A stretch of 64,000 nt of DNA from Granulicella sp. L56 (GCF_009765835.1 NZ_LMUS01000006.1:764438-828437); one strand, 5' to 3'. Counted from the stretch's first letter, positions 21,030-29,108 are shown. A program made the numbers and translations. Notes: generated from the letters alone by a model not told the origin.

Positions 21030-21058
21030 TTGACGCATGACAAGGCTCCGACTATCCT
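21030..21058 (+). promoter_or_regulatory. Predicted sigma-70-type promoter of the siroheme operon
   Basis: TTGACG at 21030-21035 and TATCCT at 21053-21058 are separated by exactly 17 bp. Transcription would begin about six to eight bases later, that is at or just before the ATG at 21066, so the first reading frame would have almost no leader. Confidence 0.65.
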
Positions 21059-21065
21059 AATATCA

Positions 21066-21143
21066 ATGGCGATACCTTGCGCAGCCTGTTGTTGCATGTG
21101 TTGTTGCGACTCTGTGCGCCCTCGCCTTTGCCCCGCTTCGTAG
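21066..21143 (+). CDS. Cysteine-rich leader peptide (25 aa) upstream of the siroheme operon
   Basis: ATG at 21066 opens a 25-codon frame ending in TAG at 21141-21143. Eight of the 25 residues are cysteine, six of them packed into codons 8-14 as CCCMCCC (21087-21107), preceded by MAIPCAA. No Shine-Dalgarno site is present, but the predicted transcription start coincides with the ATG, so translation is likely leaderless. The frame precedes a sulfite/nitrite reductase operon and a terminator-like hairpin. Polycysteine, leaderless small frames that attenuate sulfur genes in response to cysteine are known from mycobacteria; the same logic is inferred here. No proof of translation. Confidence 0.65.
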   Translation: MAIPCAACCCMCCCDSVRPRLCPAS

Positions 21144-21185
21144 ACTGATCCAGCAAGTCCCGAGCACCTCAGCAAAGTCATAAGC

Positions 21186-21215
21186 GCCCACGAACCTGGT
21201 GGGCCCTTCTTATTT
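21186..21215 (+). terminator. Putative attenuator hairpin before the siroheme operon
   Basis: GCCCAC (21186-21191) pairs with GTGGGC (21199-21204) around a seven-base loop, followed by a T-rich, imperfect tail (CCTTCTTATTT). It stands between the cysteine-rich leader frame and the reductase start at 21236. A GCCC stretch late in the leader frame could pair with the GGGC arm instead, which would give an alternative fold, but this was not computed. Confidence 0.5.
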
Positions 21216-21235
21216 CTGCTTCACCAAAGGAATCT

Positions 21236-22957
21236 ATGACCACCCCTTCCGCCCCCGTTATCAAAGAGACCAAAGCCCAGAAGACAGAGCGCCTCAAGCT
21301 CGCCAAGAATCCCTGGGAGGCCTTTGATGAGATCCGCCAGTTCGCCCGTGACGGCCGCGATTCCGTCCCCGAAGAGTGGGCGCTCTACTTCCGGTGGTGG
21401 GGAGTCTACTCTCAAGGCGACGGCCTCGGCCTGGCCGGTGGCAAAAATGGCGAGGGGAAAGCCACCGAGTTCTTCATGCTGCGCATCGGCCTGCCTAACG
21501 GCCTGCTCACCAGCCACCAGCTCCGAGTCATCGCTGGTATCACAAAAAAGTTCGCCCGTAATCTGGCCGACATTACCACTCGTCAGAACATTCAGCTTCA
21601 CTGGCTCACCATCGCCGATCTCGTCGAAGTCGTCGATACTCTTACCGAAATTGGTCTCTCCCCCAAGGGAGCCTGCGGCGACGTCGTCCGTAACGTGACG
21701 GGCTGCCCCCTCGCCGGAATCAATCACGACGAGCTTATCGACGCCGCACCTCTTGCTGTCGAAGTAGCGAGAACGCTTACGGCCAACAACGCTTTCGTTA
21801 ATTTACCCCGCAAGTTCAAGATCTCCGTCTCGGGCTGCCCTCTCTGGTGCAACTACCCCGAGATTAACGACGTTGCTCTCACCGCCATCAAGCACCTTGT
21901 AGACGGTAAAGAAGAAGTCGGCTACACCCTTCGCGTCGGCGGTGGTCTCTCGACGGAACCGCACATCGCTGCGCGCATTCCCGCCTTCATCCGTCAGGAT
22001 CAGGCCCTCGCCACCGTCATTGCCGCTGCAGAGATCTTCCGCGACGCCGACGTCCTCCGCGAAAACCGTGCAAAGGCGCGCTCCAAGTATCTCTTCATGA
22101 AGTTCGGCTGGACGCCTGAGTCCTATCTTGAGGCTCTCGAAGCCAAGCTCGGCTACAAGCTGATTCCTTCGCCCGCAGAGGACGAGAATATCGCCGACGA
22201 CATCTATCGTGACCACATCGGGATCACCCAGCAGCGTCAGCCCGGCCTCTCCTCGGTCGGCGCCAGCGTTCTTCGCGGAAGGGTCACTGGCGACCAGTTG
22301 CAAAAGCTTGCCGATCTCGCCGACAAGTACGGCAATGGTCAGCTTCGCGCAACGATCATGCAGAACATCATCATCGTCAACGTGCCCAACGAGATGACCG
22401 CTGCCCTTGTCATCGAACTGAACACGCTTGGCTTTCTGGTCGATGTCTCGACCTTCTGGCGCGGCGCCATCGCCTGCACAGGGACCGAGTTCTGCAAGCT
22501 CGCCATCACCGAAACCAAGGGCTTTGCCAAGTGGTTGGTCAGCGAGATGGAAGACCGTCTCCCGGGCTTCGATCAGCAGATCAAGCTACACGTCACCGGC
22601 TGCACCAATAGCTGCGGCCAGCATTGGATCGCCGACATTGGTCTTGAAGGCAAGAAGATCAAGAAGGACGGCAAGCTCGTAGATGCCTTCCAATTCTGCG
22701 TTGGCGGAGCCGTTGGCAAGTATGCTCGCACCTCTCGTCCCCTGGGCTACCGCGCGGCTGCAGAAGACGTACCCGATGCCATCGAGCGCTTGCTTCAGGC
22801 CTATCTGGCTGATCGGCAGGCTGATGAAGACCTCCGGGCCTACTTTGCGCGCCACGATGACAACACGCTCCGCGCATTGCTGAACGGCGAGGCCATCGAT
22901 GCGGTTGAGCGCGATGCACCCCCTGTCGGTGCGGGTCGCCTCGCTCCGGGCGAGTAG
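21236..22957 (+). CDS. Siroheme- and 4Fe-4S-dependent sulfite/nitrite reductase
   Basis: 573 aa, RBS AAAGGA. Catalyses six-electron reduction of sulfite to sulfide (or nitrite to ammonia) using ferredoxin. The cluster/siroheme ligands are Cys414, Cys420, Cys456 and Cys460 (CTGTEFC and CTNSC). Two pseudo-repeated ferrite-reductase halves are seen. Tyr58 (WWGVYSQ) and Cys157 (VTGCPLAG) resemble the Tyr-Cys pair that becomes covalently linked in the mycobacterial sulfite reductase; an alignment is needed. The cysteine-rich leader upstream and the lack of nitrate genes make sulfite the better guess. The siroheme-making genes follow. Confidence 0.9.
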   Translation: MTTPSAPVIKETKAQKTERLKLAKNPWEAFDEIRQFARDGRDSVPEEWALYFRWWGVYSQGDGLGLAGGKNGEGKATEFFMLRIGLPNGLLTSHQLRVIAGITKKFARNLADITTRQNIQLHWLTIADLVEVVDTLTEIGLSPKGACGDVVRNVTGCPLAGINHDELIDAAPLAVEVARTLTANNAFVNLPRKFKISVSGCPLWCNYPEINDVALTAIKHLVDGKEEVGYTLRVGGGLSTEPHIAARIPAFIRQDQALATVIAAAEIFRDADVLRENRAKARSKYLFMKFGWTPESYLEALEAKLGYKLIPSPAEDENIADDIYRDHIGITQQRQPGLSSVGASVLRGRVTGDQLQKLADLADKYGNGQLRATIMQNIIIVNVPNEMTAALVIELNTLGFLVDVSTFWRGAIACTGTEFCKLAITETKGFAKWLVSEMEDRLPGFDQQIKLHVTGCTNSCGQHWIADIGLEGKKIKKDGKLVDAFQFCVGGAVGKYARTSRPLGYRAAAEDVPDAIERLLQAYLADRQADEDLRAYFARHDDNTLRALLNGEAIDAVERDAPPVGAGRLAPGE

Positions 22958-23024
22958 GACATTGCAGACATCGGGACATTCGCTATAGGTTTCTATGTCT
23001 CCGCTATCATCAAAGGAAGATATT

Positions 23025-23663
23025 ATGTCCCTCTTTCCCATCTTCCTCAAGCTCGCTGCTCGCCCATGCGTCGTGATTGGTGCCGGGCATCTGGCTGAAT
23101 CCAAGATCGAATCTCTCCAGGCCGCGAACGCTCAAATCACGGTTATCGCTCCAGAGGCCAGCGAGCGCATTCAGAACCTAGCCGCCGCTGGGGAGATTAA
23201 GTATCAGCAGCGTCCTTACGCCGATGGCGACCTGACGGGCAGCTTTCTGGTGGTGGCTGCGACGAATGTTCCCTCGGTAAACCGTGCCGTCTTTGCGGAG
23301 GCGACCGCAAGAGGCGTCCTATGCAACGCCGTGGACGATCCACCCTTCTGCGACTTTTATTTTCCCTCGGTGGTTCGCAGAGGCGATCTTCAGATTGCTA
23401 TCTCGACCGCCGGTGCCAGCCCTGCTCTCGCTCAGAAGATACGAAAAGACATCAACGCACAGCTTCCTCTCGATGCAGGAGAATGGCTCGCTGACCTCGG
23501 CAATCTGCGTCGCGAGGTCGTCGCTGCCGAGCCGCTCAATGACGAGCGCAAGTGGCTTCTTCACCAGCTCGCACAGCGCGAAGTTTGCGGCTACGACGAA
23601 TGCCCCTCTCGCCTGCTGGCTCGCGAACACGCCAAGATCAACCCGCCGGAAGACAAAGCTTGA
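23025..23663 (+). CDS. Precorrin-2 dehydrogenase / sirohydrochlorin ferrochelatase (CysG N-terminal domain type)
   Basis: 212 aa. Rossmann motif VVIGAGHLAESKI near residue 17 is followed by ITVIAPEAS, VVAATN and CNAVDDPPFCDFYFPSVVRRGDLQIAISTAGASPALA, the usual order in Met8/SirC/CysG-N proteins. It oxidises precorrin-2 with NAD and, in bifunctional members, inserts iron to give siroheme. ATG at 23025 with CAAAGGAAG upstream is preferred over an upstream in-frame ATG at 22995. The next gene overlaps its stop by four bases. Provides the cofactor for the reductase just upstream. Confidence 0.9.
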   Translation: MSLFPIFLKLAARPCVVIGAGHLAESKIESLQAANAQITVIAPEASERIQNLAAAGEIKYQQRPYADGDLTGSFLVVAATNVPSVNRAVFAEATARGVLCNAVDDPPFCDFYFPSVVRRGDLQIAISTAGASPALAQKIRKDINAQLPLDAGEWLADLGNLRREVVAAEPLNDERKWLLHQLAQREVCGYDECPSRLLAREHAKINPPEDKA

Positions 23664-24442
23664 GCGGCCACGAAGAAGCCGGGATTTCGCCGATCTCATC
23701 CTCATCTCGAACGAGGCAGTCAGCGGCTGAGCGTGGTCATGTGTATCTTGCCGGAGCGGGTCCTGGTGATCCTGACTATCTCACCCTGCGTACTGTTCGG
23801 CTCCTTGAGACGGCAGACCTTATTCTTCCCGATGATCTTGTCTCCGATGAGATTCTAGCCCTGGCGCATGAAGGGGCAGAGATTATTCCTGTCGGGAAGC
23901 GGTGTGGTCAGCCGCGTATCACCCAGGCCGAAATCCATGTTTTGATGATCGACGGGGCGCAGGCAGGCAAATCGGTCCTGCGTCTCAAATCCGGCGATCC
24001 TCTTATCTTCGGTCGCGCCGGGGAAGAGATCCAAGCGCTTCGCGGTGCCGGTATCCCCTTTGAGATTGTGCCGGGTATTACCACAGCCTTTGCCGTTGCC
24101 GCTGGACTGCAGACGCCGCTCACCGATCGCAGTTCGGCATCGAAGCTGATCCTCGCCACGGCACACCATGCAGCGGGCAAGGTACAGCTCACGCCGAAGT
24201 GGACAGGAGCGTTTCCGCCAGATGCAACCCTTGTCATCTACATGCCGGGCCGTAACTTTCGCGCGCTTGCCGATGATCTGATCGAGTCAGGTATCGCTGC
24301 CGATACGCCTTGCGTTGCCGTCTCCAAGGCATCCACCGATGCAGAGCAGGTCCATGCCGCGACCCTCGGATCGATCGACGATGCTGCTGTTGGGCCTGCA
24401 CCGGTGATACTGCTTATCGGGCAGGCCATTCAGGTTGGTTGA
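23660..24442 (+). CDS. cobA: Uroporphyrinogen-III C-methyltransferase
   Basis: 260 aa. The SAM-dependent tetrapyrrole methylase signature VYLAGAGPGDPDYLTLRT, then VGKRCG, LKSGDPLIFGRAGEE and VPGITTAFAVAA are all present. It makes precorrin-2, the substrate of the preceding gene product, so the two proteins split the work done by fused CysG in enterics. Start is taken as TTG at 23660, overlapping the previous stop as TTGA with GGAAG eight bases upstream; no ATG suits. The open frame that reaches back to 23552 overlaps the previous gene. Confidence 0.9.
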   Translation: MSGHEEAGISPISSSSRTRQSAAERGHVYLAGAGPGDPDYLTLRTVRLLETADLILPDDLVSDEILALAHEGAEIIPVGKRCGQPRITQAEIHVLMIDGAQAGKSVLRLKSGDPLIFGRAGEEIQALRGAGIPFEIVPGITTAFAVAAGLQTPLTDRSSASKLILATAHHAAGKVQLTPKWTGAFPPDATLVIYMPGRNFRALADDLIESGIAADTPCVAVSKASTDAEQVHAATLGSIDDAAVGPAPVILLIGQAIQVG

Positions 24443-24445
24443 GCT

Positions 24446-25111
24446 TTAGCCCTTGATCCGGCGGCGTACGATACCCGCTGCGCCGATAAGGCCCGTCAAC
24501 AGCAGTGCAAGGCTCTCCGGCTCGGGAACAGGCACGATGACCGGAGGCGGAGTAGAACCACCAGGAGGCTTGTTTCCGCCCGGAGGAAGATAACCACCTG
24601 GAAATCCTCCCGGTGGGGAGTAGAACGGTGGCCCCGAAGTGGGATTGTCGGGTGTGACACCTGTATCTGTATAGGACGGCGGAACATTGGATGCGATCAA
24701 TTGTTGATCGTCGGAGTTTTCCACCGGTAGAAAATCAAGAGAACGCTGAGAAGCAAAGTCTCCCGGAGTCTCCTCATTTATAACCGGCTCGTCGGAATCT
24801 CTCTCGGGCAATACGCCACAGGCCAGATTGTAGCGGCGAAGAACCTCGGCGCGGGTCATTCGCGGTCTGTGCGGATAGGGACGATGCGGCCTGGCGACGG
24901 GCTTCGGCTTGACGTAGCCCGCCAGCTTCATGCGGGCATAGCGCTCCGCTCTGAGCTTCGCACGGCGCAAACGAGCCACTGCCTGAGAATGCTCGAGCTG
25001 CTGTTTATAGGCGATGAACCATCGTTGGCATTCCGTCGACGCACGAACGCCTGTCGCCGATCCGGTCACCAGAAGCACGATCATCAGAAGCAACAGCGTT
25101 CGTCGCCGCAT
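24446..25111 (-). CDS. PEP-CTERM sorting domain protein (secreted)
   Basis: 221 aa. Signal peptide 1-24, a basic Arg/Lys/Ala helix (45-70), a Pro/His-rich stretch, and a long Pro/Gly-rich low-complexity part (150-190). The end is a textbook PEP-CTERM tail: PVPEPESLALLLTGLIGAAGI and then RRRIKG, for recognition and cleavage by exosortase. No exosortase gene is in the window. Such proteins are usually exported with exopolysaccharide. It converges with the methyltransferase gene with 3 bp between stops. Confidence 0.85.
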   Translation of the reverse strand: MRRRTLLLLMIVLLVTGSATGVRASTECQRWFIAYKQQLEHSQAVARLRRAKLRAERYARMKLAGYVKPKPVARPHRPYPHRPRMTRAEVLRRYNLACGVLPERDSDEPVINEETPGDFASQRSLDFLPVENSDDQQLIASNVPPSYTDTGVTPDNPTSGPPFYSPPGGFPGGYLPPGGNKPPGGSTPPPVIVPVPEPESLALLLTGLIGAAGIVRRRIKG

Positions 25112-25393
25112 TGAATTGCCCTAAGCGAGATGTCGCTTGATAGGACATAGAGCAATTCAAATGCCAGAGTGGGTATTTCCTTATATATCTACGATTATGG
25201 ATAAAAACTGAGGTTCCACCAGAAATGTAGAAACAACTTGGGCAACAAATTTCTCAAATAGGTCACTTCGATGTGACAAGTTTTGCCTACTTGCTAACGA
25301 ATGCACATAATGACCAACCCGCTGCAGAGAATCCAGAAAGGTACCCCCTGGCATCTCGCGGGCAGAATTTTTGTTTTCAGGCAGTTGGTGCGG
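25112..25393. other. Intergenic region with possible structured elements
   Basis: About 280 bp between two leftward genes. On either strand CCCGC, GAGA and CCAG pair in order with GCGGG, TCTC and CTGG, giving an interrupted hairpin at about 25318-25364. A second small inverted repeat, GTCAC-N6-GTGAC, is at 25262-25277. These could be mRNA-end or leader structures of the response-regulator and PEP-CTERM genes. No known riboswitch pattern was matched. Confidence 0.35.
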
Positions 25394-26188
25394 CTACATC
25401 TTGGCGCGCAGTGGCTGCGATGGCTCGGTTGCTATCCCAGCGCTGTTCAGCTCCTGGGTGTATTTCTTCAGCAGTTCGTGATGCAGGCAGTAAAGCGCAA
25501 GCTCCAGACGGTCGGAGACGCCTAATTTGTCGTAGATCTTACGAAGATAGTTCTTGATGACCTGCTCGGTCGTGCCGATCTGGTATGCAATCTCCTTGTT
25601 GCGCATACCGCGGGTGATGCAGCTAATGATGGCCAGCTCCTTCTTCGACAGCTTGGGCTGGACCTTGGGGTCGGTGAGCGAGGTCGCCTGGGCACGATAG
25701 GCCTCAATGACCCAGCTAATGGATTGATTGTCGATCCAGGTCTCGCCGTCGGCAATCTTGCGGACGCATTTGACCAGAAGATCGGGGGAGATGGAACGCG
25801 GCACCACACCACGGACTCCGCGGCGGTAAAGCTCGACCGTGTTGGACTCATCCGCCTCCGAGACCTGGACGATCAGCTTGGCGTCCGGATGCTGACGCAC
25901 CAGTTCTGGAATGGCGTCGATAGTTCCGGCTATTAACTGGCCTTCTAGGACGACGACGTCGGTGGGGTAGCGCTGCAACGCGAGGTAGAGGTTATTGAGA
26001 GTTTCTACCTGGGCGACGACCCGGATGTCGTCCTCGAGAGCGAAGATCTTGCGGATTCCAACACGGTAGATGGCTTGCGAATCGGCCAGAACGACGCGAA
26101 TCCCTGTTGGGTTCGCGCTCTCCTGAAGAGCATTCTCCTCCGGTACGTCGTCCTCACTCCGGGTTTTGTCAAAATGAACAACCGTCAT
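25394..26188 (-). CDS. LuxR-type response regulator with degenerate receiver
   Basis: 264 aa. Receiver-like domain about 30-150 and a LuxR/NarL helix-turn-helix at about 180-235 (LSKKELAIISCITRGMRNKEIAYQIGTT). At the phosphorylation site the usual aspartate is Glu82 (DVVVLEGQL), and the conserved lysine is replaced by Arg131 (VVPRS); Asp36 of the acidic pocket remains. The protein is therefore probably not switched by normal phosphorylation and may be constitutively active or ligand-controlled. No kinase is adjacent. A PilZ gene lies 3 bp upstream on the same strand. Confidence 0.85.
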   Translation of the reverse strand: MTVVHFDKTRSEDDVPEENALQESANPTGIRVVLADSQAIYRVGIRKIFALEDDIRVVAQVETLNNLYLALQRYPTDVVVLEGQLIAGTIDAIPELVRQHPDAKLIVQVSEADESNTVELYRRGVRGVVPRSISPDLLVKCVRKIADGETWIDNQSISWVIEAYRAQATSLTDPKVQPKLSKKELAIISCITRGMRNKEIAYQIGTTEQVIKNYLRKIYDKLGVSDRLELALYCLHHELLKKYTQELNSAGIATEPSQPLRAKM

Positions 26189-26191
26189 AAA

Positions 26192-26536
26192 TCAGGCCTT
26201 TAGAAAATATTCGTCGATCACAGCAGCGGCCTTCTTCTCACCATTCTCTACGGAGTGGCGTACCACGCGGCCCCGGCAATGGATGGTGACATCGGTAGCA
26301 GAGCCCATTACCGCCGAGGGCATCGTAATAGTGAACTCAATTTTACTGTCAATCTTGGGAAGGTGGTCGCTGACAAAGAGCAGGCCATTCGCAGAGATAT
26401 TCTCGGTCACTGCGTCAATGTCTCCGTCCTCAGTACAGAGGTGGATGGCCAGTCTCATAGGAAAACGGACTGCGTTGCGAACTGGATTGTCTCCATTCGT
26501 CCTGGGCCGCTGACTCACACGTCCTCCTTCGCTCAA
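26192..26536 (-). CDS. PilZ domain protein
   Basis: 114 aa single-domain protein. The c-di-GMP-binding elements are present: Arg20-x3-Arg24 (RNAVR) and the second motif NISANG (Asn46-x-Ser48-x2-Gly51, Asn in place of the usual Asp). It is translated ahead of the degenerate response regulator with 3 bp between the genes, so the two probably act together, perhaps linking c-di-GMP level to transcription. Binding is inferred from the motifs. Confidence 0.82.
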   Translation of the reverse strand: MSEGGRVSQRPRTNGDNPVRNAVRFPMRLAIHLCTEDGDIDAVTENISANGLLFVSDHLPKIDSKIEFTITMPSAVMGSATDVTIHCRGRVVRHSVENGEKKAAAVIDEYFLKA

Positions 26537-26687
26537 CCTCGCGGCCGCGATGCGGTCCGTTGGCTGACATAGAGGAGTCTACCGTACGCCTCAGATTGAG
26601 CAAGAGAATTTTACTGGGCAAAGAAGTTGAGAAAGCCGACGTGGAACAGGATGCCAATCTTCTTCAAAGAACTCTCCCTTGGTGCGT

Positions 26688-27404
26688 TTACAGATAGGCC
26701 TGAATCATGCGTTGCCAGGTGTGCCAGTCGTGGCCAGCGTCGTCGCCCCAGACGTCGAGGCGACAGGGAATCTCCTTGGTATGGAGAATGTGGGCCATCT
26801 GCTGGTTCATGTCGCGGCACACGTCGTTGATGCCGGTGGCGAGGACACAGGTGTTGCGACGATAGGAGTCGAAGTAATGAGCATCGCTCATGTTTGGCAT
26901 GTAGTGGGTGGGGAGGTTGAGGTAACAGTCCTGGTCGTAGTAGCCGGAGAGAAAGCCGGAGGGGTCGAGCGCACCTCCCATGGAGAGGATTCCGGTGAAG
27001 ATCTCGGGATAACGGAGGGCAATATTGACCGCATGGTAACCACCAAAGCTGCACCCGATGGCGCTGAGGCTGGAACTGGAACTGCCGTTGCGGTGGTGAA
27101 CGAAGGGGACAATCTCTTCGAGGATGTAGTGCTCGAAACGAAGGTGCCGGGCGACCCGAGCGCGTGGAACGACGGTGCGGTTGTACCAGCTTTCGGCGTC
27201 AACGGAATCAATACAAAAGAGTTGCAGGTGACCAGCTTCGAGCTTGTGCCGGACGGCGTTGACCATGCCGCGGTCCTCGAAGTCGAAGAAGCGTCCGCAG
27301 GAGGTAGAAAAGGCGATTGCTGGTGGCCCGGCATGTCCGAAGACGAGGACTTCCATCTCCCGCCCGAGGGCAGGCGATAACCATTTGTGATATTCGCGGT
27401 TCAC
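26688..27404 (-). CDS. Esterase (alpha/beta hydrolase, esterase D-like)
   Basis: 238 aa cytoplasmic protein without signal peptide. Nucleophile elbow GCSFGG has Ser119; an Asp in the DVWGDDAGHDW region and the following His complete the triad. The start MNREYHKWLSPALGREMEVLVFGHAG is typical of the putative-esterase family found in many Acidobacteria. The substrate is unknown. A long open frame on the opposite strand is a shadow of this gene. Confidence 0.83.
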   Translation of the reverse strand: MNREYHKWLSPALGREMEVLVFGHAGPPAIAFSTSCGRFFDFEDRGMVNAVRHKLEAGHLQLFCIDSVDAESWYNRTVVPRARVARHLRFEHYILEEIVPFVHHRNGSSSSSLSAIGCSFGGYHAVNIALRYPEIFTGILSMGGALDPSGFLSGYYDQDCYLNLPTHYMPNMSDAHYFDSYRRNTCVLATGINDVCRDMNQQMAHILHTKEIPCRLDVWGDDAGHDWHTWQRMIQAYL

Positions 27405-27574
27405 TGGCTCTATTGTAGCGAGATTGAGAGATGGGAATTTTGGGCAGCCTGAGCATTGCGAAAAGCTGTCTTTTCGGCCATACTTAGGTGTTGGGCTGTA
27501 TCAGTCCTGTCCTGTGTTAAGAATTTCGCGGACCGGCGTCAGGCTCAAAATAACAGTTCTGAAAGGCATTCCTA

Positions 27575-27835
27575 GTGTTGATGATCCGTTTGGCGCGCGT
27601 TGGAGCGCGTAAGCAGCCCCACTATCGCGTCGTTGTAATCGAAAAGGACCGCGCCCGCAATGGCCGGTCGGTTGAAGTCGTGGGCACGTACAATCCCCGC
27701 ACAAACCCCGCGACCGTCGACCTGAAGCGCGACCGCATTGACTACTGGGTAGGCAATGGCGCGCAGTTGTCGGACCGGGTCGGAAAGCTGGTGGCTCAGG
27801 CCCCTGCTGCGACTGAGACTGCGTCTGCCGCTTAA
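27575..27835 (+). CDS. rpsP: 30S ribosomal protein bS16
   Basis: 86 aa. MIRLARVGARKQPHYRVVVIEKDRARNG and VGTYNPRTNPA are diagnostic of bS16. GTG at 27575 has GAAAGG eight bases upstream; the in-frame ATG at 27581 is the alternative and gives the more usual N-terminus. First gene of the conserved rpsP-khpA-rimM-trmD-rplS operon. Confidence 0.96.
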   Translation: MLMIRLARVGARKQPHYRVVVIEKDRARNGRSVEVVGTYNPRTNPATVDLKRDRIDYWVGNGAQLSDRVGKLVAQAPAATETASAA

Positions 27836-27850
27836 GTCACGTTACTGGTG

Positions 27851-27886
27851 AATCTTTGGGAACGAAAAGCAGGGTTCCCAAAGATT
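27851..27886 (+). other. Perfect 13-bp hairpin in the rpsP-khpA spacer
   Basis: AATCTTTGGGAAC and GTTCCCAAAGATT are exact complements around a ten-base loop, 15 bp after the rpsP stop. No T-run follows (TCGTAACAG), so termination is unlikely by itself. The 280-bp spacer is unusually long for this operon and holds no credible gene; the hairpin may stabilise the rpsP end or set the ratio of rpsP to the enzymes downstream. Confidence 0.6.
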
Positions 27887-28115
27887 TCGTAACAGAACCG
27901 GTTCCTTATCGCATCGTGCACATTACTCACGTAGAATTTCTCTATTGCACCGTCGATGAATCGGCTGTGCAAAATGGGAACAGCATGGTGTACTCAACCA
28001 GGCTCCCCATGAACCGTTGTGATGCTCGTAGCAGCACAGCCTGGAAGATCTCGCATCAGATGAGACTAAAGGTTGAGCGTGAGCATTGTGGCGTGACTCC
28101 CAAGAGGTGTGTGTA

Positions 28116-28409
28116 ATGGATGAAGCCATGCAATTGGCGTCAGGTGACGATTCTGCGAAAAAGATGAGCGACCTGGTCGCTGAACTTGCCCGCGCGTTGG
28201 TGGATAAACCGGAAGAGGTCTCTGTAGAGACCATTCAGGATGGCGACGGGACGCTGCTGCGGCTGCATGTGGCGCAGAGCGACGTGGGCAAAGTGATCGG
28301 TAAGCAGGGCAGGACGGCGCGCTCGATACGAACCGTGTTGAGCGCGGCCAGCATGAAGCTGAAACGCCGCTTTTCACTGGACATCGTAGAAGAGAACAGA
28401 GCATCGTGA
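28116..28409 (+). CDS. khpA: KH-domain RNA-binding protein KhpA
   Basis: 97 aa. A single KH domain with GKVIGKQGRTARSIRTVL, the GxxG loop being GKQG. KhpA proteins bind RNA widely and affect ribosome or cell-envelope functions in Gram-positives. ATG at 28116 with AAGAGG upstream; an upstream in-frame ATG at 28086 has no RBS and would add ten residues. Sits between rpsP and rimM as in most bacteria. Confidence 0.92.
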   Translation: MDEAMQLASGDDSAKKMSDLVAELARALVDKPEEVSVETIQDGDGTLLRLHVAQSDVGKVIGKQGRTARSIRTVLSAASMKLKRRFSLDIVEENRAS

Positions 28410-28437
28410 TCTGCTGAGTTAATTTTCGTTTCAACCT

Positions 28438-29073
28438 ATGACAGCAAACGCTTCTTCGTGGATCGCGCTGGCTCACCTGCTACGGCCTCAAGGCCGTAAG
28501 GGTGAGTTGCTTGCGGAGCTATTGACCGACTTTCCTGAACGGTTCGAAGAACGAAAACAGGTCTTTCTTGCCGCGCCAGGCTTTGACGGCGAGGCTACGC
28601 AAGCACGTGTCGCGGATGTAGTCGCGTTCTGGCTGCCTGTGGGCAAGAACGAGGGACGCATTGTGCTGCAATTTTCCGGGGTGGATTCGATTAGCCAGGC
28701 AGAGGCACTGGCCGGGCTTGAGGTTCTTGTTCCGGACGATGAACGGGCACCGCTGGACGACGACGCGGTCTATATCAGCGAATTGGTCGGCTGCACCGTT
28801 TACGACGGCACAATTGCGGTGGGCGTGATCGCCGATGTTCAGTTCCCTGCCACGGCGGATGGCTCCCGACGGCTGGAAGAAGCTGCACCTTTGCTGGAGG
28901 TTACATCCCCCGATGGTAATGAGATTTTGATTCCCTTTGCGAAGGCCTTCGTGGTCGGGGTGGATACTAAAGTGAAGCGGGTGGACATGACTCTGCCAAA
29001 AGGACTGCTGGAGGTAAACCAGTCCCCGAGTCCGAGTGAGGATGTGAAGACTCGCGAGGGGTCGAAGCGGTAG
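28438..29073 (+). CDS. rimM: Ribosome maturation factor RimM
   Basis: 211 aa. N-terminal RimM domain (LAHLLRPQGRKGELLAELLTDFPERF) and C-terminal PRC-barrel (AVYISELVGCTVYDG ... EILIPFAKAFVVGVD). Assists assembly of the 30S head around uS19. A short Pro/Ser/Glu tail extends past the barrel. The product is needed together with the neighbouring ribosomal proteins. Confidence 0.94.
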   Translation: MTANASSWIALAHLLRPQGRKGELLAELLTDFPERFEERKQVFLAAPGFDGEATQARVADVVAFWLPVGKNEGRIVLQFSGVDSISQAEALAGLEVLVPDDERAPLDDDAVYISELVGCTVYDGTIAVGVIADVQFPATADGSRRLEEAAPLLEVTSPDGNEILIPFAKAFVVGVDTKVKRVDMTLPKGLLEVNQSPSPSEDVKTREGSKR

Positions 29074-29108
29074 CTGGTCTTTGCGGCACAGTGCAGGCCC
29101 TAAACTGA

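Noticed and set aside
25262..25364. Possible c-di-GMP (GEMM) riboswitch upstream of the PEP-CTERM gene
   Set aside because: Inverted repeats are present but the conserved GEMM loops were not found on either strand; kept only as an unassigned structure.
26679..27380. 233-aa open frame antisense to the esterase
   Set aside because: The esterase has a clear GxSxG and family N-terminus; the opposite frame is Val/Gly-rich with no known domain.
27856..28116. 86-aa + strand frame in the rpsP-khpA spacer
   Set aside because: It runs through the perfect hairpin and has no RBS or family features.
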